The notes under the pieces were generated by a model, which was given only the letters and a program-made list of their open reading frames with translations, made no database searches and had not been told where the DNA came from. DNA of 64,000 nucleotides from NCBI GenBank assembly GCA_024282035.1, contig JAMWZR010000007.1:1-64000 (forward strand), in the 5' to 3' direction. Both the position numbers and the translations under genes were made by a program. Position 1 is the stretch's first letter. The number at the start of each line of letters is the position of its first letter. The DNA comes from Nitrosomonas sp. Lineage in GTDB: Bacteria > Pseudomonadota > Gammaproteobacteria > Burkholderiales > Nitrosomonadaceae. Below, one piece after another: positions 23,425 through 32,652 of the stretch.

Positions 23425-24371
23425 GAACACAGGTAAAGGCATTTCTGCCCATCGATATCACGGACGACCTGCTGATCAGTAGCAGCATACCCGAGCCCGA
23501 CCCAGATGAGCCGCTGTGGGACACCACCACGCCATTCGCCGAGGGCGCATTGTGCAGCGTGATTTCCGCCAATAGTCATCTGGTTTTTGAGTCGCTGATT
23601 GCGGGCAATGTCAATAACGATCCGCTCAAAACCAATACCGATGTGGTTCCGGCGAGCACTGCCAAATGGATCAAACGCAGCTACACCAACCGGTTCAGGA
23701 TGTTCAACTGGTACCAGGGCAACCCTAGCCGTGGGCAATCGCCACTGACAGTGGTGATCCGGCCAAAGCGGCGGATAAATGCGCTGGTGCTAGATGGCCT
23801 CAAGGCGGCCGTGCTCGAGTTGACCATCAAAAACGGCATGGACGGACCGGAGATTTTCACGATGGATGGATGGCTGCTGTCGCGCCATGCCTCAACGTTC
23901 TATGAGTATTGCTACGCCCCGTTTGTATATGACAGCGTCGTGTCGAGTTTTGACATTCCGCCCATTCCAGACCCGGTGATCTCGGTGACGCTGACTGACC
24001 CGTCCGGCATATGCGAGCTCGGACGTTTCGGCGTCGGCCTGGCTACCGAGATCGGCATGATTGACTGGAATTCGGTATCGGAAGACAACAGCTACAGCGA
24101 CATCGAATTCGACAGTTCAGGCTGGCCCACCCTAAAGCCGAACGAAGCACCATCGTCCCTCGAAATGCAGCTCGAGCTTGACGCGCCAAGAGTCAATGCC
24201 GTTGCACAATTCAAGAAAACCATCAAAAACAAACCGGTGTTCTGGTCTGCAATGGAACAGGTCGATGCCTATTCGCAAATGCATGTGATGGTGGGCATAC
24301 CGGAACGTTTCAGGATCATCCCGCAAAACCACAAGATCGCCAATGTCGATCTCAGACTGATAGGAATATAG
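23421..24371 (+). CDS. Minor tail protein (distal tail region)
   Basis: A 316-residue protein starting four bases inside the tape measure gene. Position directly after the tape measure and content of beta-rich segments (RFRMFNWYQGNPSRGQSPLTVVI, PVISVTLTDPSGICELGRFGVG) suit a distal tail or tail tip component. Its C-terminal third (PSSLEMQLELDAPRVNAVAQF...) resembles parts found in phage tail proteins of B3-like phages. No enzymatic motif is seen. Confidence 0.7.
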   Translation: MRTQVKAFLPIDITDDLLISSSIPEPDPDEPLWDTTTPFAEGALCSVISANSHLVFESLIAGNVNNDPLKTNTDVVPASTAKWIKRSYTNRFRMFNWYQGNPSRGQSPLTVVIRPKRRINALVLDGLKAAVLELTIKNGMDGPEIFTMDGWLLSRHASTFYEYCYAPFVYDSVVSSFDIPPIPDPVISVTLTDPSGICELGRFGVGLATEIGMIDWNSVSEDNSYSDIEFDSSGWPTLKPNEAPSSLEMQLELDAPRVNAVAQFKKTIKNKPVFWSAMEQVDAYSQMHVMVGIPERFRIIPQNHKIANVDLRLIGI

Positions 24372-24374
24372 CCG

Positions 24375-26120
24375 ATGCCTACAACACTAATTCCGCGATT
24401 TACCGAACCGCTACCCAGTTCGTTGCAGCAGACCCCGGAAGATTTCGAGCTGTCGATGAGTACGTTTGTTCCAGAAATTCAACCGTGGGGAGAGGCTGCA
24501 AACCAGATCGCCGGCGAAATGGAAATAATGTACGCAAATGCCCAGGCTGCTGTTGCGGCGCTGGCCTCTGCCGAGTGGGTGTCGGGCACTACCTATAGCG
24601 CTGGCCAGGTGCGCTGGGATCCAGTCTATTTTTTCGATTACCGGCGCAAAACCAACGGCGCAGGCACAACCCCGCCACGTAATGACCCGACCAACTGGGC
24701 ATTGCTGACCAAAACCACCAATGGCGGGGCAGACACGCTCAGCAGCGCGGTTGATCTCACGCTGACGGCTACGGGAGGCCGTCTGCAAGTGATCAGCATG
24801 ACCGCGGCAGGCAAAAAAGTGAAGATGCCCAATGCGACCACGCTTGAAAAAGGCTCGCCGGTTAAAGTCATCAAGAACGCAGGGCTGTTCCGCTTCTCGG
24901 TGGTTCGTGACGATGGGGCGTTTATCTGCGCAATCGAACCGGGAAAGATCGTTGCATTCTCCTGTTCCGACACATCTTCTGCTGCGGGAGTGTGGTTTGC
25001 GAATGGGGACAATCTGAATATTTACGACGCTAACGCGCCAGAGGTGGTCAACGGCGTCGACTCACGCAGCCTTGCGTTTACGATGCTGACAGCCACGAAA
25101 GGCGTTTGTGCCTACAAGAACAACACGACCGGTTTTTTGGAGGTGGTGGTGCTCAATTTCGGTTCGGCATCGGGATCGCCGGTCGTGATCAATGGGGAGG
25201 CGGTCAGAAACATCAGCATTGCCGCACAAAGCGCCACCCAGGTTACCGTGGTGTATCAGCAAACAACCAGCAATAACATCAAGGGATATGTCCTCGACAT
25301 ATCTGGCAATACACCAATACCAGGACCCGTGGCCACGATCAATACCGCTATTGCCGGCACACCGGAAGGAACGGGGTTGGTTGCAATGACGACTACCCAA
25401 TTGCTCTGCGTCTATCACAGTGTTGGAACAAATCTGCGTGAGCGTGTCCTCGACCTGACAGGCAACACCATCAGCGGCATCAGCGCCGAGGTAAATGCGG
25501 ACAATACGGCTGGGGGCTACATTTACGATTATGTCAAAAAAATAACGGCCACCAAGGCGTTGACCGCTACCGTTGGGGCTACCGGACAAACGGTTCTGCG
25601 GCTGCAGTCGCTAACCGGATCGACACCGGCAGCCACAGGCACTGTACTTACGCTGTCATCCCCATCCAGTACGGATGTGAAATCGGCATTTGCCGTCGTG
25701 ATCATGAGTTCCTTGCGTGCTGTGATCGTCAAGCCCGTGGACAGAGGTACTGGGGCTCTTGCCATCTATATCGTAGATATTTCCGGGACGTCGCCTGTGT
25801 TGATCGTCAGCAAACTGATCAGCGTCGATCTGAGTGTCCCGTCAAATGCGCATGTTTATGCAGCAAAAATGGATTCAAACAGGATTTATGCATCGTGGCT
25901 GGGGAGCTCAAGTCAGGGTGTGGATGCGATGGTAATCACCATTACCAGTGACGACAGGATCATGACTGGACCGATAAACGAACGCCAGGGTGGTGATTCC
26001 GTCACCGCTGCGTCGGGATATCTGTCGTGCGATGCGTTGGATGCAACACATGTGATGCAGACGGTGCGCAATGCATCGGGTTTCCTGAGCGTCCGGACAA
26101 TCGAGATCGGGTCATTCTAA
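24375..26120 (+). CDS. Large tail protein with N-terminal carbohydrate-binding-like module
   Basis: A 581-residue protein. Residues 1-60 are helical. Residues 68-112 (WVSGTTYSAGQVRWDPVYFF..TNGAGTTPPRNDPTNW) match the W..G..Y..G..V.......Y.......G....P..dp..W pattern of chitin-type carbohydrate-binding modules in phage adhesins. From about 115 the chain is a beta-repeat protein (VSVDLTLTATGGRLQVISMT and further strands), possibly a propeller or solenoid. A role in host surface binding is inferred. Confidence 0.7.
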   Translation: MPTTLIPRFTEPLPSSLQQTPEDFELSMSTFVPEIQPWGEAANQIAGEMEIMYANAQAAVAALASAEWVSGTTYSAGQVRWDPVYFFDYRRKTNGAGTTPPRNDPTNWALLTKTTNGGADTLSSAVDLTLTATGGRLQVISMTAAGKKVKMPNATTLEKGSPVKVIKNAGLFRFSVVRDDGAFICAIEPGKIVAFSCSDTSSAAGVWFANGDNLNIYDANAPEVVNGVDSRSLAFTMLTATKGVCAYKNNTTGFLEVVVLNFGSASGSPVVINGEAVRNISIAAQSATQVTVVYQQTTSNNIKGYVLDISGNTPIPGPVATINTAIAGTPEGTGLVAMTTTQLLCVYHSVGTNLRERVLDLTGNTISGISAEVNADNTAGGYIYDYVKKITATKALTATVGATGQTVLRLQSLTGSTPAATGTVLTLSSPSSTDVKSAFAVVIMSSLRAVIVKPVDRGTGALAIYIVDISGTSPVLIVSKLISVDLSVPSNAHVYAAKMDSNRIYASWLGSSSQGVDAMVITITSDDRIMTGPINERQGGDSVTAASGYLSCDALDATHVMQTVRNASGFLSVRTIEIGSF

Positions 26121-26141
26121 TTATTAATAAGGAGGGGTTAT

Positions 26142-27611
26142 ATGATCATTACCAATCTGGTCAAGCGGGCACTGGAGCAGAATTTTGTGCAGTTCGTGGA
26201 TGGCAAGCTGATATTCAAGGACGGCGTGATCGATATCAATGACCCTGTAACGCCATCTGGATCAGCTTCCATTCCGGTGATCGCTTACGCATCGGACTTG
26301 AATGGGGCCAATTTCTCATTGGTGCCATCCGCTTCCCTGCAATACATTGCCATTACCGTTTTGTCCGTGCTCGCCACGCCCGTGGCAGCGGATTTTGCTG
26401 GCAAGTGGCAAAAATGGAAAGGTGATCCCGGCGCCGATGCTTCGGGTGCACCTGGCACCAACGGCGAGCCAGGCGGTATCCGCATGAACTACAGCACGGT
26501 GACGACTGCACAAAAGCCGGGAACCGGCAAGATCATGTTCAACAACACCAATATTGCGCTGGCCACCGAAATGTATATCGATGAAATGATGCCATCTGGT
26601 GTTGACCTGTCAGGATTTTGGCTGCTGCTGACATCGGGTTGGTATTGTATGGTCAAGCCTGCGACCAACCTGAATAGCCCGTTGGCCATGATCAAGTTCA
26701 CGGCCGCTGCCGTTGACAATGCGGATTGGTTCAAGCTGACGATAGAGGTGTTGTCGATGTCGTCGGCCACGTTCGCGGATGGAGACAAGCTGGTGCTGCA
26801 GTTTTTCGGTGGTGGAGGTGGAGCGGGAACGGTCGATGAGGCCGCTATACTGGCTGCCGGTAATTTTATGCGACACGCCAGCAACGGCGCGGGTGGCTAT
26901 AAAATGCTCGACAAGAATAATGTCGAGATCAAAGCCGCTACGCAAACATTCAAATTGCCAGGCTTTACCATCACCGGCGTATCCAACCTTCCAGCGGCCA
27001 ACACCTTCCCGCACTGTGCGGTTGTCAGGTTACATCAGGATTGCCTGGTGGGTGTCGGCGCCAGTTCTTTTGGCGCATATTTGCAGGCGGATGCGATTAA
27101 TAACAGATGGCGCCCGTTCGGGCCGCAAATCCTGTTCTGGAAAGAATTCGGTCTGCTGGCATCGCCCAGCGTAAGTCTGACTGCTGTCGGAAAATTCAAC
27201 CTGGGCGCAGGTGGCGATCCCATTATCCCGGCAGGGCTGCTCTACGATGATTCCAGGCTCAGGATCTTGATGACCGTGCGCAAGGTCGGCACCACATCGC
27301 CCACCGTCAGGGCCAATTTTGGCACCGACATGGCTGCAAGAGAGAACAATTCCCTCGTCTATACACAATCGATTTCGGCAACAGACAACTTTGATATTCC
27401 TGCGGAATCTTTGGTTTCATTCATTACTGCCACATCGGCGCGCTGCGGTAACAGGATAGCGCGTGGTGGCGGTGGGTCTGGAGGCGCCCAGCTCGATGCG
27501 ACCACCCTGATCAATGTCGTGTCGGACATGAAACTGACACTGGAATGCAGCGTCATGCCAGCATCCACCACCGTTAGCCTGTTCAGCTTCGGCGTGATTC
27601 TGGAGGGCTAG
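26142..27611 (+). CDS. Tail fibre-like protein with collagen-like segment
   Basis: A 489-residue protein with a strong ribosome binding site AAGGAGG. The N-terminal part (IITNLVKRALEQNFVQFVDGKLIFKDGVI) is likely the virion anchor. A short collagen-like stretch (GDPGADASGAPGTNGEPGG, near 95-113) follows, then beta domains, a Gly-rich linker GGGGGAG near 225, and a second long domain. It reads as a trimeric fibre with two globular parts. Confidence 0.7.
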   Translation: MIITNLVKRALEQNFVQFVDGKLIFKDGVIDINDPVTPSGSASIPVIAYASDLNGANFSLVPSASLQYIAITVLSVLATPVAADFAGKWQKWKGDPGADASGAPGTNGEPGGIRMNYSTVTTAQKPGTGKIMFNNTNIALATEMYIDEMMPSGVDLSGFWLLLTSGWYCMVKPATNLNSPLAMIKFTAAAVDNADWFKLTIEVLSMSSATFADGDKLVLQFFGGGGGAGTVDEAAILAAGNFMRHASNGAGGYKMLDKNNVEIKAATQTFKLPGFTITGVSNLPAANTFPHCAVVRLHQDCLVGVGASSFGAYLQADAINNRWRPFGPQILFWKEFGLLASPSVSLTAVGKFNLGAGGDPIIPAGLLYDDSRLRILMTVRKVGTTSPTVRANFGTDMAARENNSLVYTQSISATDNFDIPAESLVSFITATSARCGNRIARGGGGSGGAQLDATTLINVVSDMKLTLECSVMPASTTVSLFSFGVILEG

Positions 27612-27614
27612 ATC

Positions 27615-28967
27615 ATGACGTTTGTCACAACTCTGATACCAGGCCAGATCAGCGTTCCAAATTACACCGATCCTGCGTTGCCGTCAGGAGGCGGTGGCGG
27701 AGGTGGAGGTGGCGGAACCACGACCATTGCATGGGACCCAGGCCAGTATGCCAAGATCGAGCAATATCAATACAATGAGGCGATGGTGGCAAATCATTCG
27801 CACATGCCGAACCCATACCAGCCAAACAATACCGCGCATGCGGATACGATCTGGGGTGAGCTGGATCGTAACATGTGGATGAAGGGCATCACGGTTTTTG
27901 CGGAGTGGGGGAAGATCGAGAAAACGCCCGGAGTGTTTACGTGGACTTTCGTCGATTTCGTGCTGGATACCGTGCGCAATCTTACACGGCCAACCGGGCA
28001 GGGAAAGAAAGTCATGTTAAACCTAGATCTGATGCACCCTGCTAGTCTGGCTGCGCCGGTTGATAGTTTTCCACCTGATCTAATGACGCAACCATCGGCG
28101 AACGGGGGTTATTACAAAGATCCCGCTGCTTTCCCACCGGCGCAGACGAGCCCCATAGTTAACGCGAAAAAGTTCAATCATTGCTGGTGCTACGAGTCAG
28201 CGGACCCCAATGTGGGTGGCGCTGTCATGCCGCGTGGGTATAACTTCAATTGCTATAAATTCACCGCAGCAGCTGGAACGAACACACTGAAAACACGGTA
28301 TTACGCATTCCTTGATGCGCTTGCTGCGCGATATAAGGATGATCCAGTATTTGCCGGGATCATATTTACCGAAGCCGCTATTGCCACACCTTTTGTCGCT
28401 TATGAACCAGGAAACAGCAGAAACAATCATTACGATGGTCGCAAAAATCTTGTTAAATATGCGAAGTCTATTTTCCCCAACCGCATTGTTGCCGAGTGTG
28501 TCAATTTCGATAACCAGTATTATCTGGATATGACGGCTGCTGGAGTGACAGATGGGCTCATTGCCAACAAGCTGGCTTTCACAACGGCGAATATCCATAC
28601 CGGTACCAATCTGAAGCTGGGTAATATCAACCCGGTCCTGGAAGGCAATGTCCCAATCATCATGCAGGTCCAGCCTCTCGATATGAAAACGATGTCGGGC
28701 AACCGGGATTATTACAACTGGCCTACCGCACCGGCCCAGATACTCCAGAGTGATAACATCAACTATAACGACCCACCGACGGGCCAATGGATGATGGACA
28801 GAATCAAATATTACAACGCAAATTACGTGATCATCCAGCGCAATTACGAGTCTCTAACGCCGCCGAATCTGAACTGGACGCGCTGGAAAACGTACATGAA
28901 TGCGAGCATCTACGCCAACGATGCTGCAGGAGGGATGATCACCACAAAACCGCAGTTTATAGCGTAG
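27615..28967 (+). CDS. Tailspike-like protein with glycoside-hydrolase-type domain
   Basis: A 450-residue protein. A short N-terminal part ends in a run of ten glycines (residues 25-34), a flexible linker. The rest looks like a TIM-barrel glycosidase: MKGITVFAEWGKIEKTPGVFTW near 88-110 (the 'W..iE...G.f.W' pattern of clan GH-A enzymes), VMLNLDLMHP near 135, AGIIFTEAAIA near 248-258 with a candidate catalytic Glu, and further barrel strands to the end. The likely role is cleavage of a host surface polysaccharide. Family is not identified with certainty. Confidence 0.65.
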   Translation: MTFVTTLIPGQISVPNYTDPALPSGGGGGGGGGGTTTIAWDPGQYAKIEQYQYNEAMVANHSHMPNPYQPNNTAHADTIWGELDRNMWMKGITVFAEWGKIEKTPGVFTWTFVDFVLDTVRNLTRPTGQGKKVMLNLDLMHPASLAAPVDSFPPDLMTQPSANGGYYKDPAAFPPAQTSPIVNAKKFNHCWCYESADPNVGGAVMPRGYNFNCYKFTAAAGTNTLKTRYYAFLDALAARYKDDPVFAGIIFTEAAIATPFVAYEPGNSRNNHYDGRKNLVKYAKSIFPNRIVAECVNFDNQYYLDMTAAGVTDGLIANKLAFTTANIHTGTNLKLGNINPVLEGNVPIIMQVQPLDMKTMSGNRDYYNWPTAPAQILQSDNINYNDPPTGQWMMDRIKYYNANYVIIQRNYESLTPPNLNWTRWKTYMNASIYANDAAGGMITTKPQFIA

Positions 28968-28980
28968 CAATATAAGAAGC

Positions 28981-29011
28981 GGCCAGTCTCATGTTCGCGC
29001 ATGAGCTGGCC
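28981..29011. terminator. Long hairpin at the end of the tail operon
   Basis: GGCCAG (28981-28986) and CTCATG (28988-28993) pair with CATGAG (29000-29005) and CTGGCC (29006-29011), a 12-bp stem with one bulged T and a 6-base loop. It follows the last tail gene by 13 bases. No U-run follows, so it may be a processing or stability hairpin rather than an intrinsic terminator. Confidence 0.6.
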
Positions 29012-29115
29012 ACTGCAACCCACAGTTCATGTCTGTGAGCAACAGCCAAGGCTTCCTGCCACGTCGACGCAGCAGGACAAGCCTAACATATAGAACTAGA
29101 ACGAGGGCTTGCAGT

Positions 29116-29883
29116 ATGAATGCGAATTACCCGGTTATTCCGTGGATAGGCGGGAAACGCCGTCTGTCCAAAACGATTTTGCCACTGTTTTCGCAGCACA
29201 CCTGTTACGTAGAGCCGTTCTGCGGAGCGGCTGCACTTTACTTCATGAAGGACCCGGCGGAAGTCGAGGTGCTGAATGACATCAATGGCGAGCTGATCAA
29301 TATGTATCGTGTGATCAAGCATCATCTGGACGAATTCACCAGACAATTCCGATGGTCACTTACCAGCCGCGAAATGTACAAATGGTTGCAGATTACCCCA
29401 CCCGAAACCATGACAGATATTCAGCGTGCAGCCCGTTTCTATTATTTGCAGAAACTGGCATTTGGGGGCAAGGTGGCCAGTCAAAACTTCGGAACGGCCA
29501 CCACCTCGGCTCCCAGGCTTAACTTGTTAAGATTGGAAGAAGACCTGAGCCAGGCCCACTTGCGACTTTCACGAACCTATATCGAGCATCTGGAATGGCA
29601 GGACTGCGTACGCAAGTACGACCGCGAACACACTCTTTTCTACTTCGACACGCCATACTGGGGCACGGAAGGCTATGGTGTTGATTTTGGTCTTGAGCAG
29701 TACGAGAATATGGCCGGGCTGGCAAAAACGATAAAAGGCAGGATGATCATATCGGTCAACAATATCCCCGAAATGAGAAAAATATTCTCTGGATTGACCA
29801 CCAATTCGGTGGACATTTCCTATACATTATCCGGCAACAATCAACCAGCAAAACGCTCGGAGTTAATCATCAGGAATTTTTAG
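29116..29883 (+). CDS. D12-class DNA adenine methyltransferase
   Basis: A 255-residue adenine-N6 methyltransferase of the D12 (Dam/MboIIA) class. The start contains PWIGGKRRL (residues 9-17), then EPFCGAAALYF near 36-46 (SAM-binding FxGxG-type region), LNDINGELI near 56, and the catalytic motif as DTPYWG near 178 in place of the more usual DPPY. The ATG at 29116 is preferred because the domain starts at once. Related Mu-like phages carry sequence-nonspecific adenine methylases at this place (for example FluMu); such modification protects against host restriction. No restriction enzyme is adjacent. Confidence 0.87.
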   Translation: MNANYPVIPWIGGKRRLSKTILPLFSQHTCYVEPFCGAAALYFMKDPAEVEVLNDINGELINMYRVIKHHLDEFTRQFRWSLTSREMYKWLQITPPETMTDIQRAARFYYLQKLAFGGKVASQNFGTATTSAPRLNLLRLEEDLSQAHLRLSRTYIEHLEWQDCVRKYDREHTLFYFDTPYWGTEGYGVDFGLEQYENMAGLAKTIKGRMIISVNNIPEMRKIFSGLTTNSVDISYTLSGNNQPAKRSELIIRNF

Positions 29884-29912
29884 AAAATCCCCCGTTAAAC
29901 TGAGGAAAGCGC

Positions 29913-29960
29913 AGTACCAAATAAAGCGAAAATTAGTACCAAATGAGGCGATTAATTACA
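29913..29960. repeat. Right end of the prophage: tandem transposase-binding repeats
   Basis: Two 22-bp units lie head to tail at 29913-29934 and 29935-29956. Both begin AGTACCAAAT and match at 17 of 22 positions. They are followed by TACA, so the element would end in CA at 29960, as Mu-type transposons do (TG...CA). The sequence after 29960 has no phage features and leads into tRNA-Lys. Confidence 0.75.
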
Positions 29961-30022
29961 CTAAGCCAGCTATTGCTAACTAACAGTAATTTGGAAGATT
30001 GCAATTAAGTGATTGTTTTATT

Positions 30023-30098
30023 TGGTAGGTCGTGGCAGATTCGAACTGCCGACCAACGGATTAAAAGTCCGCTGCTCTACCGGCTGAGCTAACGACCC
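30023..30098 (-). tRNA. tRNA-Lys (TTT)
   Basis: A complete cloverleaf reads on the minus strand with anticodon TTT in the loop CTTTTAA, a TTCGAAT T-loop and an encoded CCA end. The acceptor has a G-U closing pair. It is a host gene, 62 bases beyond the prophage end. Confidence 0.95.
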
Positions 30099-30383
30099 AA
30101 AAACAAGTCGCGAATTATACCTGAAAAAATCGCCGTTATAAAAGAGCTTTGCTACTTGCGAGAGTTATTTCTATTGTTGAAGATGTTTTTGTTAATACAA
30201 GGATGGGAAGTTGTTGATGTTTTCCATCCGATAAGTAATTGTCGGTAATGGGATTTATTTGTCCTCATTTGAGGGGTGCGAGTAATTCTGGATCGGTTCT
30301 GGCGCGTTTGTAACTTCACGTGGGCAATGGAGTCCTTTCTAAGGAATGAATTAAGGAGATGTTCCTGCTTACTGGGTGGAGCT

Positions 30384-32216
30384 TTATGAGGTGGTGCGTT
30401 TAGGTGGGTTCTTGATTTCGTGTTCGGGCAATAATTGGTTTATCAATTTTGCAAGTTGATGTTTGTCAAAGGGTTTGCTGAGGTATTCGTTCATGCCGGC
30501 GTCCAGGCATTGTTGTTTGACTTCGTCAAATGCGTGTGCCGTTAAAGCAATGATGGGAATCGGAGTCGTGATGTCTTGTTGACGTTCTAGGTTACGGATT
30601 TGTTGTGTGGCTTCAAATCCATCCATGACGGGCATGTTGCAATCCATCAGGATCAGATCAAAGGGTGCAGAAGAGAATGCCTTGATGGCTTCTTGGCCAT
30701 CGTTTGCAAGAGTAATCTCACATCCCAGTTGTTTCAGAATGGCATTGCTAATGATTTGGTTGACTTCGTTGTCTTCGACCAGTAAAACGCGGCAGTGATT
30801 TGTGGCGCTTGTTTGAAGTGCGGATATTTCAGGCTGCTGGATGAGTGAGATGTTTGAGAGTTCAGTGTCAAAGCGAAGGGGAATGCTCGCGGTAAATTGC
30901 GAACCTTTGCCTTCCTGACTGGTAACGCTGATTTTTCCTCCCATCAATGCCAGGAGATTGTGCGTAATCGACAACCCCAAGCCAGTGCCACGGATATGCT
31001 GGGACGATTCGCCCACTTGTGTGAATTCCTGAAACAGGAGTTCCTGATTCTCGGGAGATATGCCAATGCCAGTATCGGAAACCGTGAACTGGAGTGTGAT
31101 GCCTTCTTGTTTGATGAGGGGGGAGCACTGCACGATAAGTCGAACTTCTCCGCTTTGGGTGAATTTGAAAGCATTGCCAAGCAGATTGAACAGGATTTGC
31201 TTGATGCGATCAGGATCGCCAATCAGCGGTCGAGACAAAGGGCAATCGGTCTGGATGGTGAAATTCAGGGATTTTTCTTTGGCTCTGGGGGTGAACAAGA
31301 GTTCGATTTCCGTAATGAATGATTCCAGCTCGAAGCTGCGATTGACGATTTTGAGTTTGTGAGCTTCCAGTTTGGCCAGATCGAGCACATCGTCAATGAT
31401 TCTGAGCAGAGTTCTTCCGGAATTTCTGATGACATCGATGTGATTTTTTTGTTCTGGGGTTAGCGACGTGTTCGCAAGAATTTCTGTCATGCCCAGAACA
31501 CCGTTCATCGGTGTGCGGATTTCATGACTCATGGTGGTCAGGAATGCAGATTTGGCCTTGTTTGCTGCTACTGCCTGCTGGTGCGCCTGTTCCAGATCGA
31601 TTGCCTGCTTCTCGAGCAGTAATGTTTGCTGTCTGGCTATCCAATAGTTGTCATGTTGTAGTTTGCCGTTATGTATCGTGAAAGTGAAATATGCGAGCCC
31701 GATGATGATCAAAATCCACCCACTGTCATTGGGATAGAGAAAAGCAAGGCATATGAGTCCCGGGATATAAATCAGAAATCCAAACATGAGCATCAAACGA
31801 ATGCGAGGGGCCGTCGCAGCAATTCCCCCAGCGATAAAACCAACTGTGGCGATGACTGCCAGTGTGGCAGCATGATCGGTTACTCCGAGTGAGGTGAATA
31901 TCCATATCAGCAACAGACTCCAGGTCGATGCCGTAGTGATATAAATGATCGAGATCGAGCGCTCGACGACCCTGATGCGGGAAACGGATTCTTTTAAAGC
32001 AAAATGACAGACTGCAAACCGTATGAGCGATAGAGCGATAAAGATGGAGATGAACAGAATGCCCTGGGATTGCCCTGATAAAGAGGACGGCATCTGAGTA
32101 ATTGCGCTACAGCATACAACATAAAACAGACCGCCCAAACGCATTCTGCGAGCAACTTCTTGATTGGCGCTCGCACGGATTTTCTCATCTTGGATGACTT
32201 CAGGATCAGACCACAT
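30384..32216 (-). CDS. Hybrid sensor histidine kinase with receiver domain
   Basis: A 610-residue inner membrane kinase. About six hydrophobic segments occupy residues 28-182. A short coiled coil leads to the HisKA domain with phospho-acceptor His231 (SHEIRTP), then the ATPase with N box NLLGNAFKFT (344-353), G1 DTGIGIS (381-387) and G2 GTGLGLS (410-416). A C-terminal receiver carries Asp525 (LMDCNMPVMDG) and Lys581 (YLSKPF). No separate periplasmic sensor domain is present, so the signal may be sensed in the membrane. No partner regulator lies nearby, making it an orphan kinase here. Confidence 0.93.
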   Translation of the reverse strand: MWSDPEVIQDEKIRASANQEVARRMRLGGLFYVVCCSAITQMPSSLSGQSQGILFISIFIALSLIRFAVCHFALKESVSRIRVVERSISIIYITTASTWSLLLIWIFTSLGVTDHAATLAVIATVGFIAGGIAATAPRIRLMLMFGFLIYIPGLICLAFLYPNDSGWILIIIGLAYFTFTIHNGKLQHDNYWIARQQTLLLEKQAIDLEQAHQQAVAANKAKSAFLTTMSHEIRTPMNGVLGMTEILANTSLTPEQKNHIDVIRNSGRTLLRIIDDVLDLAKLEAHKLKIVNRSFELESFITEIELLFTPRAKEKSLNFTIQTDCPLSRPLIGDPDRIKQILFNLLGNAFKFTQSGEVRLIVQCSPLIKQEGITLQFTVSDTGIGISPENQELLFQEFTQVGESSQHIRGTGLGLSITHNLLALMGGKISVTSQEGKGSQFTASIPLRFDTELSNISLIQQPEISALQTSATNHCRVLLVEDNEVNQIISNAILKQLGCEITLANDGQEAIKAFSSAPFDLILMDCNMPVMDGFEATQQIRNLERQQDITTPIPIIALTAHAFDEVKQQCLDAGMNEYLSKPFDKHQLAKLINQLLPEHEIKNPPKRTTS

Positions 32217-32652
32217 CAGTTATTTGTTTGTATGAGCAATGGATAGAGTGATCTAACAAATCAGCTTTCAAAAAACAAAATCTGGCTTTTACCTAGTGAT
32301 TCTAACTTAAAGAAATGCATTGTTTTATCGTTATCGAGAAATTGAATTTTCGTGCGGTAGTCGATGTGTGTGAATACATCTTATGTGAGATCGGTATTCA
32401 TATTTCTTTATGTTATAAGAGAATGAGTAATCGATATTTCTCTTTATATTCAAAATTTGCTATCGTGCGTTTCCTTTTAATCTCATGGATTGCTAGTCCA
32501 TGAAATGCAAAAAGAAATGAGCTTGTGGCACATTGAATGATCGGTGGAAATTCATTATTGTTCAATAAGATGTCTATTTTTAGACCTTTTCATGCTATGA
32601 GCCGGAGACATGATCAACTGACCGGACATACCGGAAGAGATAGGAGAGCGCA
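32217..32652. other. Divergent intergenic region without a gene
   Basis: This AT-rich stretch lies between the divergently transcribed kinase and porin genes and must hold the promoters of both. A 62-codon frame at 32315-32503 has no ribosome binding site and no recognisable motif, and I regard it as chance. I see no RNA gene or repeat. Confidence 0.6.

Larger units (their letters stand above)
1..29960 (+). mobile_element. Mu-like transposable prophage, siphovirus type (right-hand part)
   Basis: The stretch carries regulation, lysis, head and tail genes in the late order of Mu-like phages. Diagnostic families are DUF1804 small terminase, DUF935 (gp29-like) portal, MuF minor head protein, Mu I-type protease, DUF1320 (gp36) and gpG-like morphogenesis protein. 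A tail tube protein without a contractile sheath and a very long tape measure indicate a siphovirus tail, as in the B3/D3112 group. It ends at 29960 with tandem 22-bp repeats and a terminal CA, typical of transposase-bound ends. The left end, repressor and transposase A/B genes are outside the window. All head and tail frames look open, so the late region appears intact. Confidence 0.9.

Noticed and set aside
29961-30098. tRNA-Lys as the attachment site of the prophage
   Set aside because: The phage ends in tandem Mu-type repeats and CA at 29960, 62 bases before the tRNA, and it belongs to the transposable Mu-like group, so a tRNA att site is not needed.
32315-32503. A 62-codon frame in the kinase-porin intergenic region
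   Set aside because: No ribosome binding site, motif or composition supports it; it lies where two divergent promoters are expected.
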